DNA from: JL08 sp963765555
GTDB lineage: Bacteria > Pseudomonadota > Alphaproteobacteria > Rhodobacterales > Rhodobacteraceae
Assembly (NCBI GenBank): GCA_963765555.1
Contig: CAVXWX010000002.1
Span: 186,001 to 250,000 of the forward strand
DNA length: 64,000 bases
Reading direction: 5' to 3'
Shown: positions 9,223-19,376 of the stretch, piece by piece
Numbering within the stretch: position 1 is the stretch's first letter
Layout: each line of letters starts with the position of its first letter
Made by a program: the position numbers and the translations under genes
The notes under the pieces: generated by a model
What the model saw: the letters and a program-made list of their open reading frames with translations, nothing else
Database searches by the model: none
Told to the model about the DNA's origin: nothing

Positions 9223-10089
9223 TCATGCGTCCAGGTTCTTGCCGACAGCGCGCATCAGGAAGATGGCGACGATATTGGCAAGGATGATGGCATAGACGCC
9301 GCCCGCAGACCCAAGCCCGACATTCTGGCTTTCGAGCACGCGCTGATAGATCAGATAGGTCAGGGTGCGGGTGCCAAAGCTGCCTTGGGTGGTGACGAAA
9401 ATCTCGGCGAAGATCGCCAGCAGAAATATCGTCTGGATCAACACGACGACGGTGATGGCGCGGCCCAGATGGGGCAGGGTGATATAGGCAAAGCGTTTGA
9501 CCGGCGGGGCACCGTCCATTTCGGCGGCTTCCAGTTGTTCGCTGTCAAGTGACTGGATCGCGGTCAGCAGGATCAGTGTTGCGAATGGCAGCCATTGCCA
9601 TGACACAATCATAACGATGGATTGCAGCGATGCCTGGCTCAGCCATTCCACGGGGGCTGCGCCGAAAAATTTCCAAAGATGTGCAAAAAGCCCGTTTACC
9701 GGATCCATGAACATATTTTTCCACACCAGCGCGGAAACGGTCGGCATCACAAAAAACGGTGCGATGACAAGGATACGGACGACCCCTTGGCCCCACATCG
9801 GCTGGTTCAGCAGAATGGCCAGCAGAACACCGAACACGACCGTGATGATCAAGACACCGCCAACAACGATCAGGGTTGCCCAGACCGAAGGCCAGAAGGC
9901 GCTGGAGGTCACGAAGCGGATGTAATTGTCAAAGCCGACCCATCCCAGATCGCCACCGCGCAGGGGAAGGTATTTTTTGAACGAGAAGAGCAGGGTCATG
10001 ATCAGCGGGACGAGCATCCACCCCAGAAGAAGAATAACCGCAGGAGCCATCATCAGGCGTGCCGCCGATCGGGAATGTTGGGTTGCCAT
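9223..10089 (-). CDS. smoF: polyol ABC transporter permease (first)
   Basis: Inner-membrane permease of the MalF type, 288 residues, with a first membrane segment near residue 14 (APAVILLLGWMLVPLI) and about five more. The EAA loop reads LEAAEMDGAPPVKRFAYI. It lies directly downstream of the solute-binding protein gene after a strong hairpin, and 10 bp before smoG. Confidence 0.88.
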   Translation of the reverse strand: MATQHSRSAARLMMAPAVILLLGWMLVPLIMTLLFSFKKYLPLRGGDLGWVGFDNYIRFVTSSAFWPSVWATLIVVGGVLIITVVFGVLLAILLNQPMWGQGVVRILVIAPFFVMPTVSALVWKNMFMDPVNGLFAHLWKFFGAAPVEWLSQASLQSIVMIVSWQWLPFATLILLTAIQSLDSEQLEAAEMDGAPPVKRFAYITLPHLGRAITVVVLIQTIFLLAIFAEIFVTTQGSFGTRTLTYLIYQRVLESQNVGLGSAGGVYAIILANIVAIFLMRAVGKNLDA

Positions 10090-10159
10090 GATCCATCTCT
10101 CCGGTTGACTGCCCGAAGGCTGCCTGCGTGAAAGTCGTATTATACAAGATTTATTGTTT

Positions 10160-10190
10160 CGAAGGGCGGCGCAACCTGCGTCGCCCTTCG
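10160..10190 (-). promoter_or_regulatory. intercistronic hairpin between smoE and smoF
   Basis: CGAAGGGCG and CGCCCTTCG form a perfect 9-bp outer stem. A G-T wobble and a CGCA/TGCG inner stem extend it to 14 bp around a three-base ACC loop. It lies 14 bp after the smoE stop on the minus strand and has no T-tract, so it is more likely an mRNA-stabilising or partial-terminator element. Such hairpins commonly raise binding-protein expression above permease expression. Confidence 0.65.
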
Positions 10191-10203
10191 GGTCTTGGGA
10201 GAC

Positions 10204-11520
10204 TTAGTAGCCTGCGGCTTCCATCTCGTCCGCAGTCAGGGCCTGCGCCTTTTCAAGCGCTTCAGCGACCGATTGTTGCCCGGCGAGTGCGGCCGAAATT
10301 TCCTGGCCCACCTGTGTCGCGATACCTGCGAATTCCGGGATCGCCACGAACTGCACGCCGGTATAGGGCACGGGCTTGATCGACGGATTGGTCGGATCGG
10401 CCGCGTTGATCGAACCCAGCGTCATTGCCGCGAAGGGAGCCGCTGCCTGATATTCGGCGTTTTCGTAAAGCGACGTGCGCGTTCCGGGGGGCACATTGGC
10501 CCAGCCTTCTTTCGAGGCGACCAGAGCAGTGTATTCCTTGGAGGTTGCCCATTGGATGAACGTTTTGGCAGCATCGGTGGCATCGGAGCCGGCGGGTACG
10601 GCCAGCGACCACGCCCAAAGCCAGTTGCCCCGTTTGCCCAACCCGTTATCGGGGGCCAGCGCGAACCCGACCTTGTCGGCAACGGTCGAGTCATTGGGGT
10701 TGGTCACAAAGGACGCAGCAACAGTGGCGTCTATCCACATGCCGCATTTGCCTTGCTGGAACAGCGACAGATTTTCGTTGAACCCATTGGTCGATGCGCC
10801 CGGAGGGCCATAATTGTTCATCAGGTCCATGTAGAAATTCACAGCCGCGGTCCATTCTTCGCCGTCCAGTTCGGGCTGCCAGTTCTCATCAAACCAGCGC
10901 GCGCCAAAGGAATTGGCCATGGCGGTCAGAAAGGCCATGTTCTCGCCCCAGCCGGCCTTGCCGCGCAGGCAGATGCCGTAGATTTCTTTTTCCTTGTCGG
11001 TCATGGCAGCCGCGGCTTGCTTGATGAAGTCCCAGGTTGGGGCTTCGGGCATGTCCAGTCCGGCCTGTTCCATCAGGTCGGTGCGAAACATCACCATTGA
11101 GCTTTCACCATAGAACGGTGCGGCGTAAAGTTCGCCGTCAACCGTCAGGCCGCCGCGGATCGCGGGCAGCAGATCGTCGGCATCCCATTCGGCGGGCATG
11201 TCGTTCAGCGATTCCAGCCAACCCTGATTGCCCCAGATCGGAACCTCGTAGGTGCCGATGGTCATAACGTCGAACTGGCCACCCTTGGCGGCGATATCCT
11301 GCGTCACGCGCTGGCGCAGAACGTTTTCCTCCAGCGTGACCCACTCCAGCTTGATGTCGGGGTGTTGGGCGGTGAATTCATCGGCCAACCCTTGCATGCG
11401 GATCATATCGCCGTTGTTCACGGTGGCGATGGTGACGGTGGTTTCAGCAAATGCGCCGCCAGCGCTGGCCAATGCCAAGGCCATGGCCGTTGCAGTGTAA
11501 CATGATTTAATCGGAGACAT
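10204..11520 (-). CDS. smoE: polyol ABC transporter substrate-binding protein
   Basis: Periplasmic binding protein of the family 1 (MalE-like) type, 438 residues. A signal peptide (MSPIKSCYTATAMALALASAGGAFA, cleavage predicted after AFA) leads into TTVTIATVNNGDM. Family segments include FDVMTIGTYEVPIWG near residue 82, YAAPFYGESSMVMFRTDL, and FQQGKCGMWIDATVAASF. It is the first structural gene after the regulator and has a LacI-type palindrome about 70-85 bp upstream of the start. Confidence 0.9.
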   Translation of the reverse strand: MSPIKSCYTATAMALALASAGGAFAETTVTIATVNNGDMIRMQGLADEFTAQHPDIKLEWVTLEENVLRQRVTQDIAAKGGQFDVMTIGTYEVPIWGNQGWLESLNDMPAEWDADDLLPAIRGGLTVDGELYAAPFYGESSMVMFRTDLMEQAGLDMPEAPTWDFIKQAAAAMTDKEKEIYGICLRGKAGWGENMAFLTAMANSFGARWFDENWQPELDGEEWTAAVNFYMDLMNNYGPPGASTNGFNENLSLFQQGKCGMWIDATVAASFVTNPNDSTVADKVGFALAPDNGLGKRGNWLWAWSLAVPAGSDATDAAKTFIQWATSKEYTALVASKEGWANVPPGTRTSLYENAEYQAAAPFAAMTLGSINAADPTNPSIKPVPYTGVQFVAIPEFAGIATQVGQEISAALAGQQSVAEALEKAQALTADEMEAAGY

Positions 11521-11591
11521 CCGTTTCCTCCCTGAAAGCTTGATGTTGGGAGGAACGATAGCTTTTGAGGTAACGCGAAGTCAATTTAATT

Positions 11592-11605
11592 TTAACGCGC
11601 GTAAA
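11592..11605. promoter_or_regulatory. putative LacI-family operator in front of smoE
   Basis: TTAACGCGCGTAAA contains the same ACGCGCGT core as the perfect palindrome found upstream of the regulator gene at 12695-12706. It lies between the regulator's stop codon and the smoE start, where it could control the transporter operon. The repeat of the core at exactly the two expected places is the main support. Confidence 0.7.
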
Positions 11606-11637
11606 TATTTTTCATTTTACGTATTGTTGCCTAATGC

Positions 11638-12669
11638 TTAGGCAGAGTCGCGCATGACCAGTTTGCCTTCGAAGAATGTTTCCACTCTGGAAGATGGCGG
11701 CTTTCCTGCCTCAATGATTCGAAAAAGCGTGCTTACGGAACGTTCGGCAATTGCGGTATAGTCCTGGGCGATCGTCGTCAGTGGCGGGCATGTGTAGCGC
11801 GAGAAGGGATGATCGTCATGGCCGGCAATTCTGAGGCTGCAACCGCTGCCAAGTCCGACCCGAATGCCAAGTCCGTAGGCGGCTGACAGCATTCCGATGG
11901 CAAGGCGGTCATTGCTGCACAGGACTGTATTGGTTGGAAAGGTCTGACTGGCAAGCATCGCACCGCCCGCGACACTGCCGATTTCCTCGAAATTCCAGCC
12001 ATCGCCCTCGGCCTGAAATATGTGCGCGGGATAGCCGTGCCGTTCCATACTTTCCCGATAGGCTTGCTGTCGCTTGATCGCGTTCGGATTGGATGGGGTC
12101 TTCATCTCGAAGAAACAGGGCGGTTCCCCGCTGCGGCACAAATACTCGACAATCAGCCCCACGCTCTGGAAATTGTCCGTGCCGATGAAGGCTTCACCCG
12201 TTTCGCTGATATTCGCATCGAACAGGACCAGCGGCACATCCTGGCCGAATTTCTGAATGGTTTTACGATCCGATGCACGTCCGAACGGAGCCAGAAGCAC
12301 GCCCGCAGGCTTCAGAGCCCGCAACGATTCAAGGTTTTCTTTTTCGAGGTCCGGATTGCCGTGCGAGCTTAGTAAAATGGGGCTGTAGCCAGCGTTTATG
12401 CAAGCCATTTCGACGGCCCGGCCAATCTCGGTAAAAAACGGATCAGCCAGATAAGGCACGACGATTCCGATATTCTTGGTCGTCCGCCGGTTCTGGTTCA
12501 TGGCAAAGACGTTGGGGCGATAGTCGTGCTGGTCCAGCGCTTTTTCGATCCGCTTGCGGGTGGTTTGACGGACGCTGTCCGGATCATTGAAATACTTTGA
12601 CAGGGTTGGGCGTGAAATCCCGCTGACCGATGCGAACTCTTCCATGTTTCGAATTTTGCGTTGTGCCAT
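11638..12669 (-). CDS. LacI-family transcriptional regulator of the polyol operon
   Basis: DNA-binding repressor of 343 residues. The N-terminal helix-turn-helix has the LacI-type pattern VSGISRPTLSKYFNDP near residues 16-31, followed by the hinge helix region and a periplasmic-binding-protein-like sensor domain (IGIVVPYLADPFFTEI; GTDNFQSVGLIVEYL; LCSNDRLAIGML; TIAQDYTAIAE). It is encoded just upstream of smoE in the same direction. Two ACGCGCGT palindromes flank the gene, so it probably represses itself and the transporter operon, with a polyol as inducer. The inducer is inference. Confidence 0.88.
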   Translation of the reverse strand: MAQRKIRNMEEFASVSGISRPTLSKYFNDPDSVRQTTRKRIEKALDQHDYRPNVFAMNQNRRTTKNIGIVVPYLADPFFTEIGRAVEMACINAGYSPILLSSHGNPDLEKENLESLRALKPAGVLLAPFGRASDRKTIQKFGQDVPLVLFDANISETGEAFIGTDNFQSVGLIVEYLCRSGEPPCFFEMKTPSNPNAIKRQQAYRESMERHGYPAHIFQAEGDGWNFEEIGSVAGGAMLASQTFPTNTVLCSNDRLAIGMLSAAYGLGIRVGLGSGCSLRIAGHDDHPFSRYTCPPLTTIAQDYTAIAERSVSTLFRIIEAGKPPSSRVETFFEGKLVMRDSA

Positions 12670-12694
12670 CTACCTGCCTTGCAAGATCTAACCG

Positions 12695-12706
12695 TTACGC
12701 GCGTAA
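12695..12706. promoter_or_regulatory. perfect palindrome, putative autoregulatory operator of the LacI-family gene
   Basis: TTACGCGCGTAA is a perfect 12-bp palindrome 26 bp before the regulator's start codon. It shares its core with the site at 11592-11605 and has the even symmetry and central CG step that LacI-family proteins bind. Confidence 0.72.
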
Positions 12707-12860
12707 AATTTGATATTTACATACTTTCGGAGTTAAGGCGAGGTCAAGCCCGCGGCCCGATTTTGCCCTTACTCACTCTTGCCGCGAATGTCTTTCCATT
12801 TGCAGGTGCATCAATTAGCAATGTAGCAGATGGTTAATCTCCAACAGAAAAGAGCTGTTC

Positions 12861-13673
12861 GTGGCGAAGAGTAATCTTTCAATAGCAGCTTTCCTGATGG
12901 GCCTGATCCTGCCGCAGACTGGTCAGGCCGAGGGCGACGTTTCCACGATTGCGCCGACCTATCTGCCGAATTTCTTCGGCGTCGGTCTGGGTGGGTATCC
13001 GGACTATATCGGGTCGGACGATTACGCGCTGGGCGCAGCCCCGTTCGGGCGTTATTCCTGGGGCAACCGGTATGTCGACCTTGTCGGAACCTTTGTGACC
13101 GCCAATGCGCTGGACCATCCGAACTGGCGTGTGGGCCCGACATTGAACTGGCGTTTTGGCCGAAAGGACGTGGATGATCCGGTTGTCGACCTGCTGCCCG
13201 ATATCGATGGCACGCTCGAACTCGGGGTGTTCGCAGCGTACGAGGCCGTTTCGAATGATGACCCGCGCGACCGATGGCTGCTTTCAGGTGGTATTGCGCA
13301 AGATGTGGGCGGTGTGCATGAGGGCCAGACGGCTTGGGTGTCTGCACGCAAATGGATGCCTCTGACGCAATATGGCGCCTTGGGTATTTCGATCGGCGCC
13401 ACCTACGGGTCGTCGGATTATATGGGCACATACTTTTCAGTCACGCCAGACGGGGCCGCATCAAGCGGTCTGAACACCTTTTCTGCCGGATCGGGGGTGC
13501 GCGATGTCCGCGCAAGCCTTATCTATATTCAGCCCATCAGTCGCGAATGGCAACTTGGCGCGGGGGTGATCTATTCGCAGTTGATCGGCGACGCAAAAGA
13601 TAGCCCGGTCACCGCAGAACGCGGATCATCCGGCCAGTTCTATTATGGCATCGGCATCTCGCGCGCGTTCTGA
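12861..13673 (+). CDS. MipA/OmpV-family outer membrane protein
   Basis: Predicted outer-membrane beta-barrel of about 270 residues. An N-terminal signal peptide (ends near QTGQA, residue 23) is followed by the family opening FFGVGLGGYPDYIGSDDY, with alternating amphipathic strands (GRYSWGNRYVDLVG, WRVGPTLNWRFGRKD) and a C-terminal aromatic residue (GIGISRAF). The family is linked to MltA-interacting scaffolds and small porins; the exact role here is unknown. The start appears to be GTG at 12861, since no upstream in-frame ATG fits a signal peptide. It is monocistronic and convergent with the helicase gene. Confidence 0.82.
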   Translation: MAKSNLSIAAFLMGLILPQTGQAEGDVSTIAPTYLPNFFGVGLGGYPDYIGSDDYALGAAPFGRYSWGNRYVDLVGTFVTANALDHPNWRVGPTLNWRFGRKDVDDPVVDLLPDIDGTLELGVFAAYEAVSNDDPRDRWLLSGGIAQDVGGVHEGQTAWVSARKWMPLTQYGALGISIGATYGSSDYMGTYFSVTPDGAASSGLNTFSAGSGVRDVRASLIYIQPISREWQLGAGVIYSQLIGDAKDSPVTAERGSSGQFYYGIGISRAF

Positions 13674-13845
13674 TCCCTCAGTGACCGTCACAGAACTGTG
13701 GGTTAGAAAACGGGTCGGAATTCGTCTGACAGAATCCATTGAATGCCTCCGGTGCAAGGTATGCCGGAACGGGCTTTTCCGCTTTCGATAGAAAATCGCA
13801 ACCGAAGGCTGGTCGGCGTAGACTGGAACGATCAAGAAATCGACC

Positions 13846-16800
13846 TCAGAATTCTTCGAATACCAACTCCGGAACGACGACTTCCCATTCCTCCCGTCTT
13901 AGAGTGTAGTGAAAATTTTCATCACAGTCGTCTTTGCGCCAGCAAAGAATTGCCGCGATTTTTCCGCTTACGAATTTTGAATTGGCCGGAGGGCAAAAGT
14001 TTTTCTGCGCCATTCGGCCAAGTAAGCAACCACTCGTGTCGAAAAGCAGCCATATGCCTTTCTCCTGAACCAAAGCCACTGTGTCGCCAACTCTTGCCCT
14101 CGCGATAGTTTTCAACGCTGGATGCTTAAGGCCCTGGCGCCCGGCAAAGGACAAGTCGACCATACGGGCTTCGGCAGACTGGAAATAACGTCTCGGACCC
14201 GGGAACGACGCTAAATCAGGCTTAACAGTTCTGCTTACAATTGCTGTAGACCGGGTCGGTAAGTATTCGTGATTGTCATTGCTCATGACGACTAGATTTC
14301 GTCGTGCACGTGTCATTGCCACGTAAAACAGCCGCCGAGGCGCATCCTGATCTTCATTCCGGCTCGGACGTTCCCAACCGCCGTCAAGTATCACCACATC
14401 GTCAAACTCAAGCCCCTTTGCGCGGTGTGCGGTAAGAAGCTTTAGCCCTCTCTGTTCGCCCCACGTCTCGCCTGCCCATTCTGCGAACCATTCGACAATG
14501 TCTTCTGCAGGAAGACGGCGGTTATCAATCTCTCTTGCGAGAATACCCAAGCCTTCGCCTATTCGGTCGGTCCAACGGGAACTGGAAATTGTGTTCAGCG
14601 TGTTGGCCAGGTCAGCGACCGAAAGCAGTCCGCCCGCGATCCTCGCGCAGTCTACCGATAAAGAGTTGCATCTCCCGCATTCGCCACAAACCCGGGAGCT
14701 GTTCATTCGCTATCTCGACGGGAATTCCAAGCGCCTCTGCGTAATCCCGTACCGGGGCCAGTTTGCGCCAGTCGCGTGAGATGATTGCGGCTTTCGACCA
14801 GGTCCAGTCAGGGATGATGCGCGACAAGCGAACAAGTTCGTCAAGGGCTGCCATTGCCTGTGCGTCGTTTCCGGGTGGACACTCGAGTATTTGCACGCGG
14901 CCCTGAGATACAGGATCAATTGCCGCCATTTCTCCGCCTTGTGGCTCTTTGCGACGGGCCTCATTCACAGTGATGTCGTGGCCAATCTTCATCCTGTCAG
15001 CAGCGTGTTCAATGACGGCGTTCGCCGCTGAGATGATGTTTCCGGCAGAACGGTAATTGTCTGTCAGGTAAACCGGCTTTGCCGAGTAGTCCTGTTCAAA
15101 TTGCCTGATATGCCGGACAGAGGCACCGGCAAATGAATAGATATTCTGATCGTCGTCTCCAACCGCAAACAGGCTGATGCGAAGGTCAGGATCGTCAAGG
15201 CTTCGACCTGCCACCGCCGAGATCAGGGCATACTCCTCTGGGCCTACATCCTGATATTCATCGACCAATAGCCAGCGATATCCTTGGATCAGGGTTTCCC
15301 TCAGAGCTTCTGCCGCCGCCTTGTCCAGCCCGTCGCCCCGCAAAAGCTGCACCGCGTCCATCAGCAGGCTGTCGAAATCCTGGCTTTCGCCATTTGCACC
15401 ACCTGCGAAACTTGCCCCTACAAGGCGCATGGCAAGAGCGTGAATCGTGGAAACCGTGACAAAACGTGCTTCATCGCCGATCAGGCCGCGCAGTCTTTCA
15501 CGAATTTCAGCCGCGGCGTGCCGATTATAAGCAAGCACCAATATACCGCCCGGGTCTTCGCGCTTGATCTTCACAAGATACGCAATGCGATGGACCAACA
15601 CCCTCGTTTTCCCGGAGCCGGGCCCGGCAAGCACAAGCACATTGGTCTGTTCGCGGTCGTCTTTGACGATTTGTTCCTGAATGCTGTTGCCCAGAGAGTC
15701 CACGATGCTCTCCCATGCCTGCCCTGTTGCCTGCCTGCGGAATTCAGTTCCACGGCCCGGCATCCATCGGCGCATGAATGCGTCCCGGTTCAGTTCGAAA
15801 TAGTCCTGAGCGAGCCTTTCGGCTTCATCTATTCTTTCAAGGCCTCTTTCCGCATAGGCAGCCATGACATGAGTTTGGATCGTCTGCTCTGTGTAGTGTT
15901 CTTCAAGCGGTTCGAAGTTTTGGGCAGTGAAATTGCCGCCCTTTGGATCAAGATGAAGTGTAATTGCTGGTCGGAACACCGAAAGGCCTTTGCCAAGCGT
16001 CACAACCTGTTGTTCATGAAGCCACAGGAGCGCCCGGTCCATGAGCTTGTTCGGATCGTTGACAGCTCCGCGAAGCATCGCATCTCCATTGATCGCAGCA
16101 AGCAAATCCCCAAGCGTGGTCTCAACTGCGATATCTTTGCCGCGCACGCCTTTCGGAACCTTGTTCGTCAGATGCGAAAGAAGTCTTTCAGCCCCTTGCC
16201 TGCGAACCTCCGCCGTTTTTTCGACCATGGACCATGAGCGCTGCAATCGCACAAAAAAACTGCTATGCGAAGCGCGTCGTACATGCAGGTTACCTCGTCC
16301 ACCTTCCATGTCGCGCCCGTCCTGTGCCATACCGCGCAAAAGACCTTCGACAATATCGGGCCGCACAGAGCGGTGGCCACGGTCGCGCAGGACCTGACAG
16401 GTGGTGGCCAGGTTGAATGGGGAAGGTTCGCCATTGTCAGCATCAGGGGCGGCTTCCCGCAATTGAGAAATCAGGTCAGCTTCAAGTCTCGATGCCTGTT
16501 CAAGCCGAACGCGCGACATGTCCTCGACACCCACATGAACGAAGATCGTTATGTTTGTATCGTCATTGGCAATGCCGAGCGCCTCCAGGTCGGTCAGCGC
16601 GGTGCGGAGCGCCGTGCTTGTCAGCCCGCTGACGCCGCTTAGCACATCTGTCGAGATGCCGTCCTCTTTGGGAGCGTTGATGATGTGACGGATGATGTTA
16701 AGCAGCTGCAGCCGCCGGGCCTCCGTGATTTCGGCCCGCTCAAGGATTGCCCTTGCATGTTCGATATCTCGGACAAGAAGCGATGAAGGGAATACCTGAA

Positions 16801-18967
16801 CACTGTTTTCCTCGCGGCTCAGAAGCTTTGCCTCCTCCAGCCACGCCACTGCCGTTTTGACGCGCGTGTCGTCAGTATCCTTATCCCGCTGGAACTCCTG
16901 ATCTTTTTCCTCTTTTACGATTTCGCCCGGAGTTGCGACGACCTCGCCGCTCTTGCGGGTCCGACTGTCTAACCGACGCACAGCCTTTAAAATTGCGCTT
17001 ATTTCATGCCGTGCCAGTCGTGAACGCGCCGTCAGGCTGAACTGGCGATCGACATCTTCCAAATTGAATAACAAAACACACTGAGCCGGGGCCCGGTCGC
17101 GTCCGGCTCTACCGGCTTCCTGCAGGTAGTTTTCCAAAGAACCGGGAACATCCCCGTGTACAACAAGGCGGATGTCAGGTTTATCGATACCCATACCAAA
17201 CGCATTTGTTGCCGCGATGACCCGGAGGTCACCCACTCTGAACGCTTCTTGGATGTCACGTTTTTCGTCCGCGCTGCGTCTGGCATGATAGTAGTCTGCC
17301 GCGAGCCCTTGTTGCTTTAGAAACTGCGCCACGCGCTCTGTCGCGCTGCGCGTCGCGCAATACACGACGGCTCCCGACGCACCGTCGTCAGGTAGGTTTG
17401 CCTCGATTGCATCGAGTATATCTGCCAGCTTCGTAGATCGCTGCGTTGGCAGAACCTCAAAGCTCAGGTTTGAGCGCGACGCTCCGCCATCAACCTGGGT
17501 CAATTCAAGCCCAAGGCGTTCTTTGAAATGCGCACAGATGTCCTGAACGACATCGGGTTTTGCAGTGGCTGTCAGGCACAGCACAGGTGCAACTTCATCG
17601 CCCGAAGTTTCTTTGATAAACCGTCCGATATAGCGATAGTCCGGTCGAAAGTCGTGACCCCATTTCGAGACGCAATGGGCCTCATCCAAGAACCCAGAGG
17701 CCGACCTCACGTTGCGCCAGCACGGACCGCACCGAAACGCTGCGGAGCTGTTCGGGCGAGATCAGCAAGATTGATGCATCGCCCAGTCTTACTTTGTCCA
17801 AAGCGTCGTATCGTTCCGGCAGTGATAACATCCCATTGACTGTGACCGCCGAGGCAATGCCCGAACGGGCCATTCCTTGCACTTGGTCTGCCATAAGAGC
17901 CACAAGAGGCGAGATCACGACAGTCAACGCGCCCGTTTTGTCAAAGCGAGAAAGCGCCGGGATCTGGTAGCAGATGGATTTTCCCGTACCGGTGGGCAGG
18001 ATGCCCAGTAGGCTTTCGCCCTTCATGGCGCTGGAAACAATCACCTCCTGCAGGGGGCGCCCGAACTCGTCCGCCGGTTCAGGGCGAAAGTCTTTGAAGT
18101 CAAACCATCGTTCCAAAGCCTTTTTGGGGTCGTTGTTGGTGGTGCAATAATGACAATTGTCATCGTCGCAGTCGGTGTCCCGAAGCTTTCTCACAATCCG
18201 TGCCGCATCGCTGAATTGCGCGCGCACCCAAGGCGGCATGACCGAGTCCCCGCCCGCCACAGAAATCCACGACAGAGCGTACGCCATCGGCCATCCAAGA
18301 CTGGAATCGTCAAGTTGATGAAGAGTTATTGACAGCATCGATGCGCATGCGGCGCCTTCCAGCAATCTTTGGATCGCGCCTCGCGCTTCTTCTAAATTTG
18401 GCTTGGTCCTACCTCGAACGTTCGTAAATAGCTGATCAAAGCCCCCGCTCTGCGGGGTGCGGCAGCACAGGAAGTGGTAGGCTGTAAGGGTGTCAGGAGA
18501 TTTTCGGTTAAGCTCTGAAAATGCCCCGATCTGGTTTTCCAGAACTTCGAACACGAGGCGGGCATCAAATTCAGGATCATTCACATGACCCGGTCTGAAG
18601 CCGCCCATCCTGGTAGTGTTTCACCAGATGGTGGTAAGGGTTTCGCGGAAACGCAAGCGGGTTAAGCCATAGCGTATCTATAGGTGCTTCCGCCAAAGCC
18701 GCGAACCTTGGCGAGGCCGCGGCCAGATAGGGCAGGTCGTGACGCAGAATATTATGTCCAATGACATGGTCAAAACCCTTGGCAGAACGTGTCGAGTTCG
18801 GTCAAAGCCGCTTCGATGTTGTTTTTGGCGACCACCTTTGGCCCATCGAAATCCTGCGTAACTGCCGCAAGCGCAAAGATCTTCGCCTTTTCGGGATCGA
18901 CTTCGAGGTCGATCGAAACAGATCGACTTAGAACGTCCCACTGAAGGGTGTTTGCTGCCTTGTTCAT
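13846..18967 (-). CDS. giant fusion helicase: DEDD exonuclease-like + RecQ + UvrD (four frameshifts)
   Basis: Three domains in order. (a) Residues ~1-210: a DnaQ/RNase-T-like exonuclease with SIDLEVD and VIGHNILRHDLPYL motifs. (b) A RecQ-type SF2 helicase: Walker A LPTGTGKSICYQIP, DEAHCVSKWGHDFRPDY, and the RAGRDRAP-containing motif VI. (c) A UvrD-type SF1 helicase at the C-terminal half: AGPGSGKTRVLVHRIAYL, LVDEYQDVGPEEY, VGDDDQNIYSFAGAS, LTAHRAKGLEFDDVVIL, FYVAMTRARR. The frame is broken near 14641, 17688, 18590-18600 and 18777-18785. All four need a one-base removal, after which the length is 1,706 codons exactly. The N-terminal pieces are therefore one gene. The role is probably DNA repair or genome defence; no partner gene is adjacent. 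Confidence 0.8.
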
Positions 18968-19376
18968 TCCCGGATTGCCAACTGCCTAGCATCAAGTGTC
19001 TGAGTATACTTCTTTTTTGGGTGAAACTATGGCGCAAAAAGTAGGCTGTAGTCCAGTGACCGGCACTGTCAGATTAACACGGCTGGTCCGGGGGGCGCCG
19101 CTCGGGGTTTCGCGACACCGTCACTATCTGCCTATTTGCTTTATTATCATAAAGCACCGCGACGCGAGGGCAGTTGAAGTGCCTTCTCAAAATAGCAGCG
19201 GATGAGTTTAATCTGATGGTGTGGGCAGCTTCAATTTGCATAAGTTCGGTGGTTGGCGGCAAACTGACACGAGCTGGAAGCTGTCTGACACCATCCTCAT
19301 GACAGCCCTCATGTGGCAAAAAATCCAAGCAATTCGGAGCGCCCGGATTTGGACGCTCCGAACCGGGAACCGGAAC
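18968..19376. other. intergenic region between helicase and arylsulfatase genes
   Basis: About 409 bp without a convincing gene. It holds the promoter side of the helicase gene, a stretch at 19057-19073 (TGACCGGCACTGTCAGA) nearly repeated at 23283-23299, and the arylsulfatase terminator at its end. Short open frames here have no recognisable motif. Confidence 0.5.
19316..19363 (-). terminator. Rho-independent terminator of the arylsulfatase gene
   Basis: An inverted repeat at 19333-19362 (arms TTCGGAGCGCCC and GGACGCTCCGAA, one mismatch) is followed on the minus strand by a run of six T residues (plus-strand A run at 19318-19323). It begins 14 bp after the arylsulfatase stop codon, the classic arrangement. 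Confidence 0.85.

Noticed and set aside
7794..9287. A 497-residue plus-strand frame across the polyol transporter genes
   Set aside because: It is antisense to two clear ABC genes and has the Arg/His/Gln-rich composition of a shadow frame.
13846..18967. Four separate genes (exonuclease, two RecQ pieces, UvrD)
   Set aside because: Each junction falls inside a conserved motif or domain, the frames join with one-base changes, and the sum is an exact codon number, so it is one gene.
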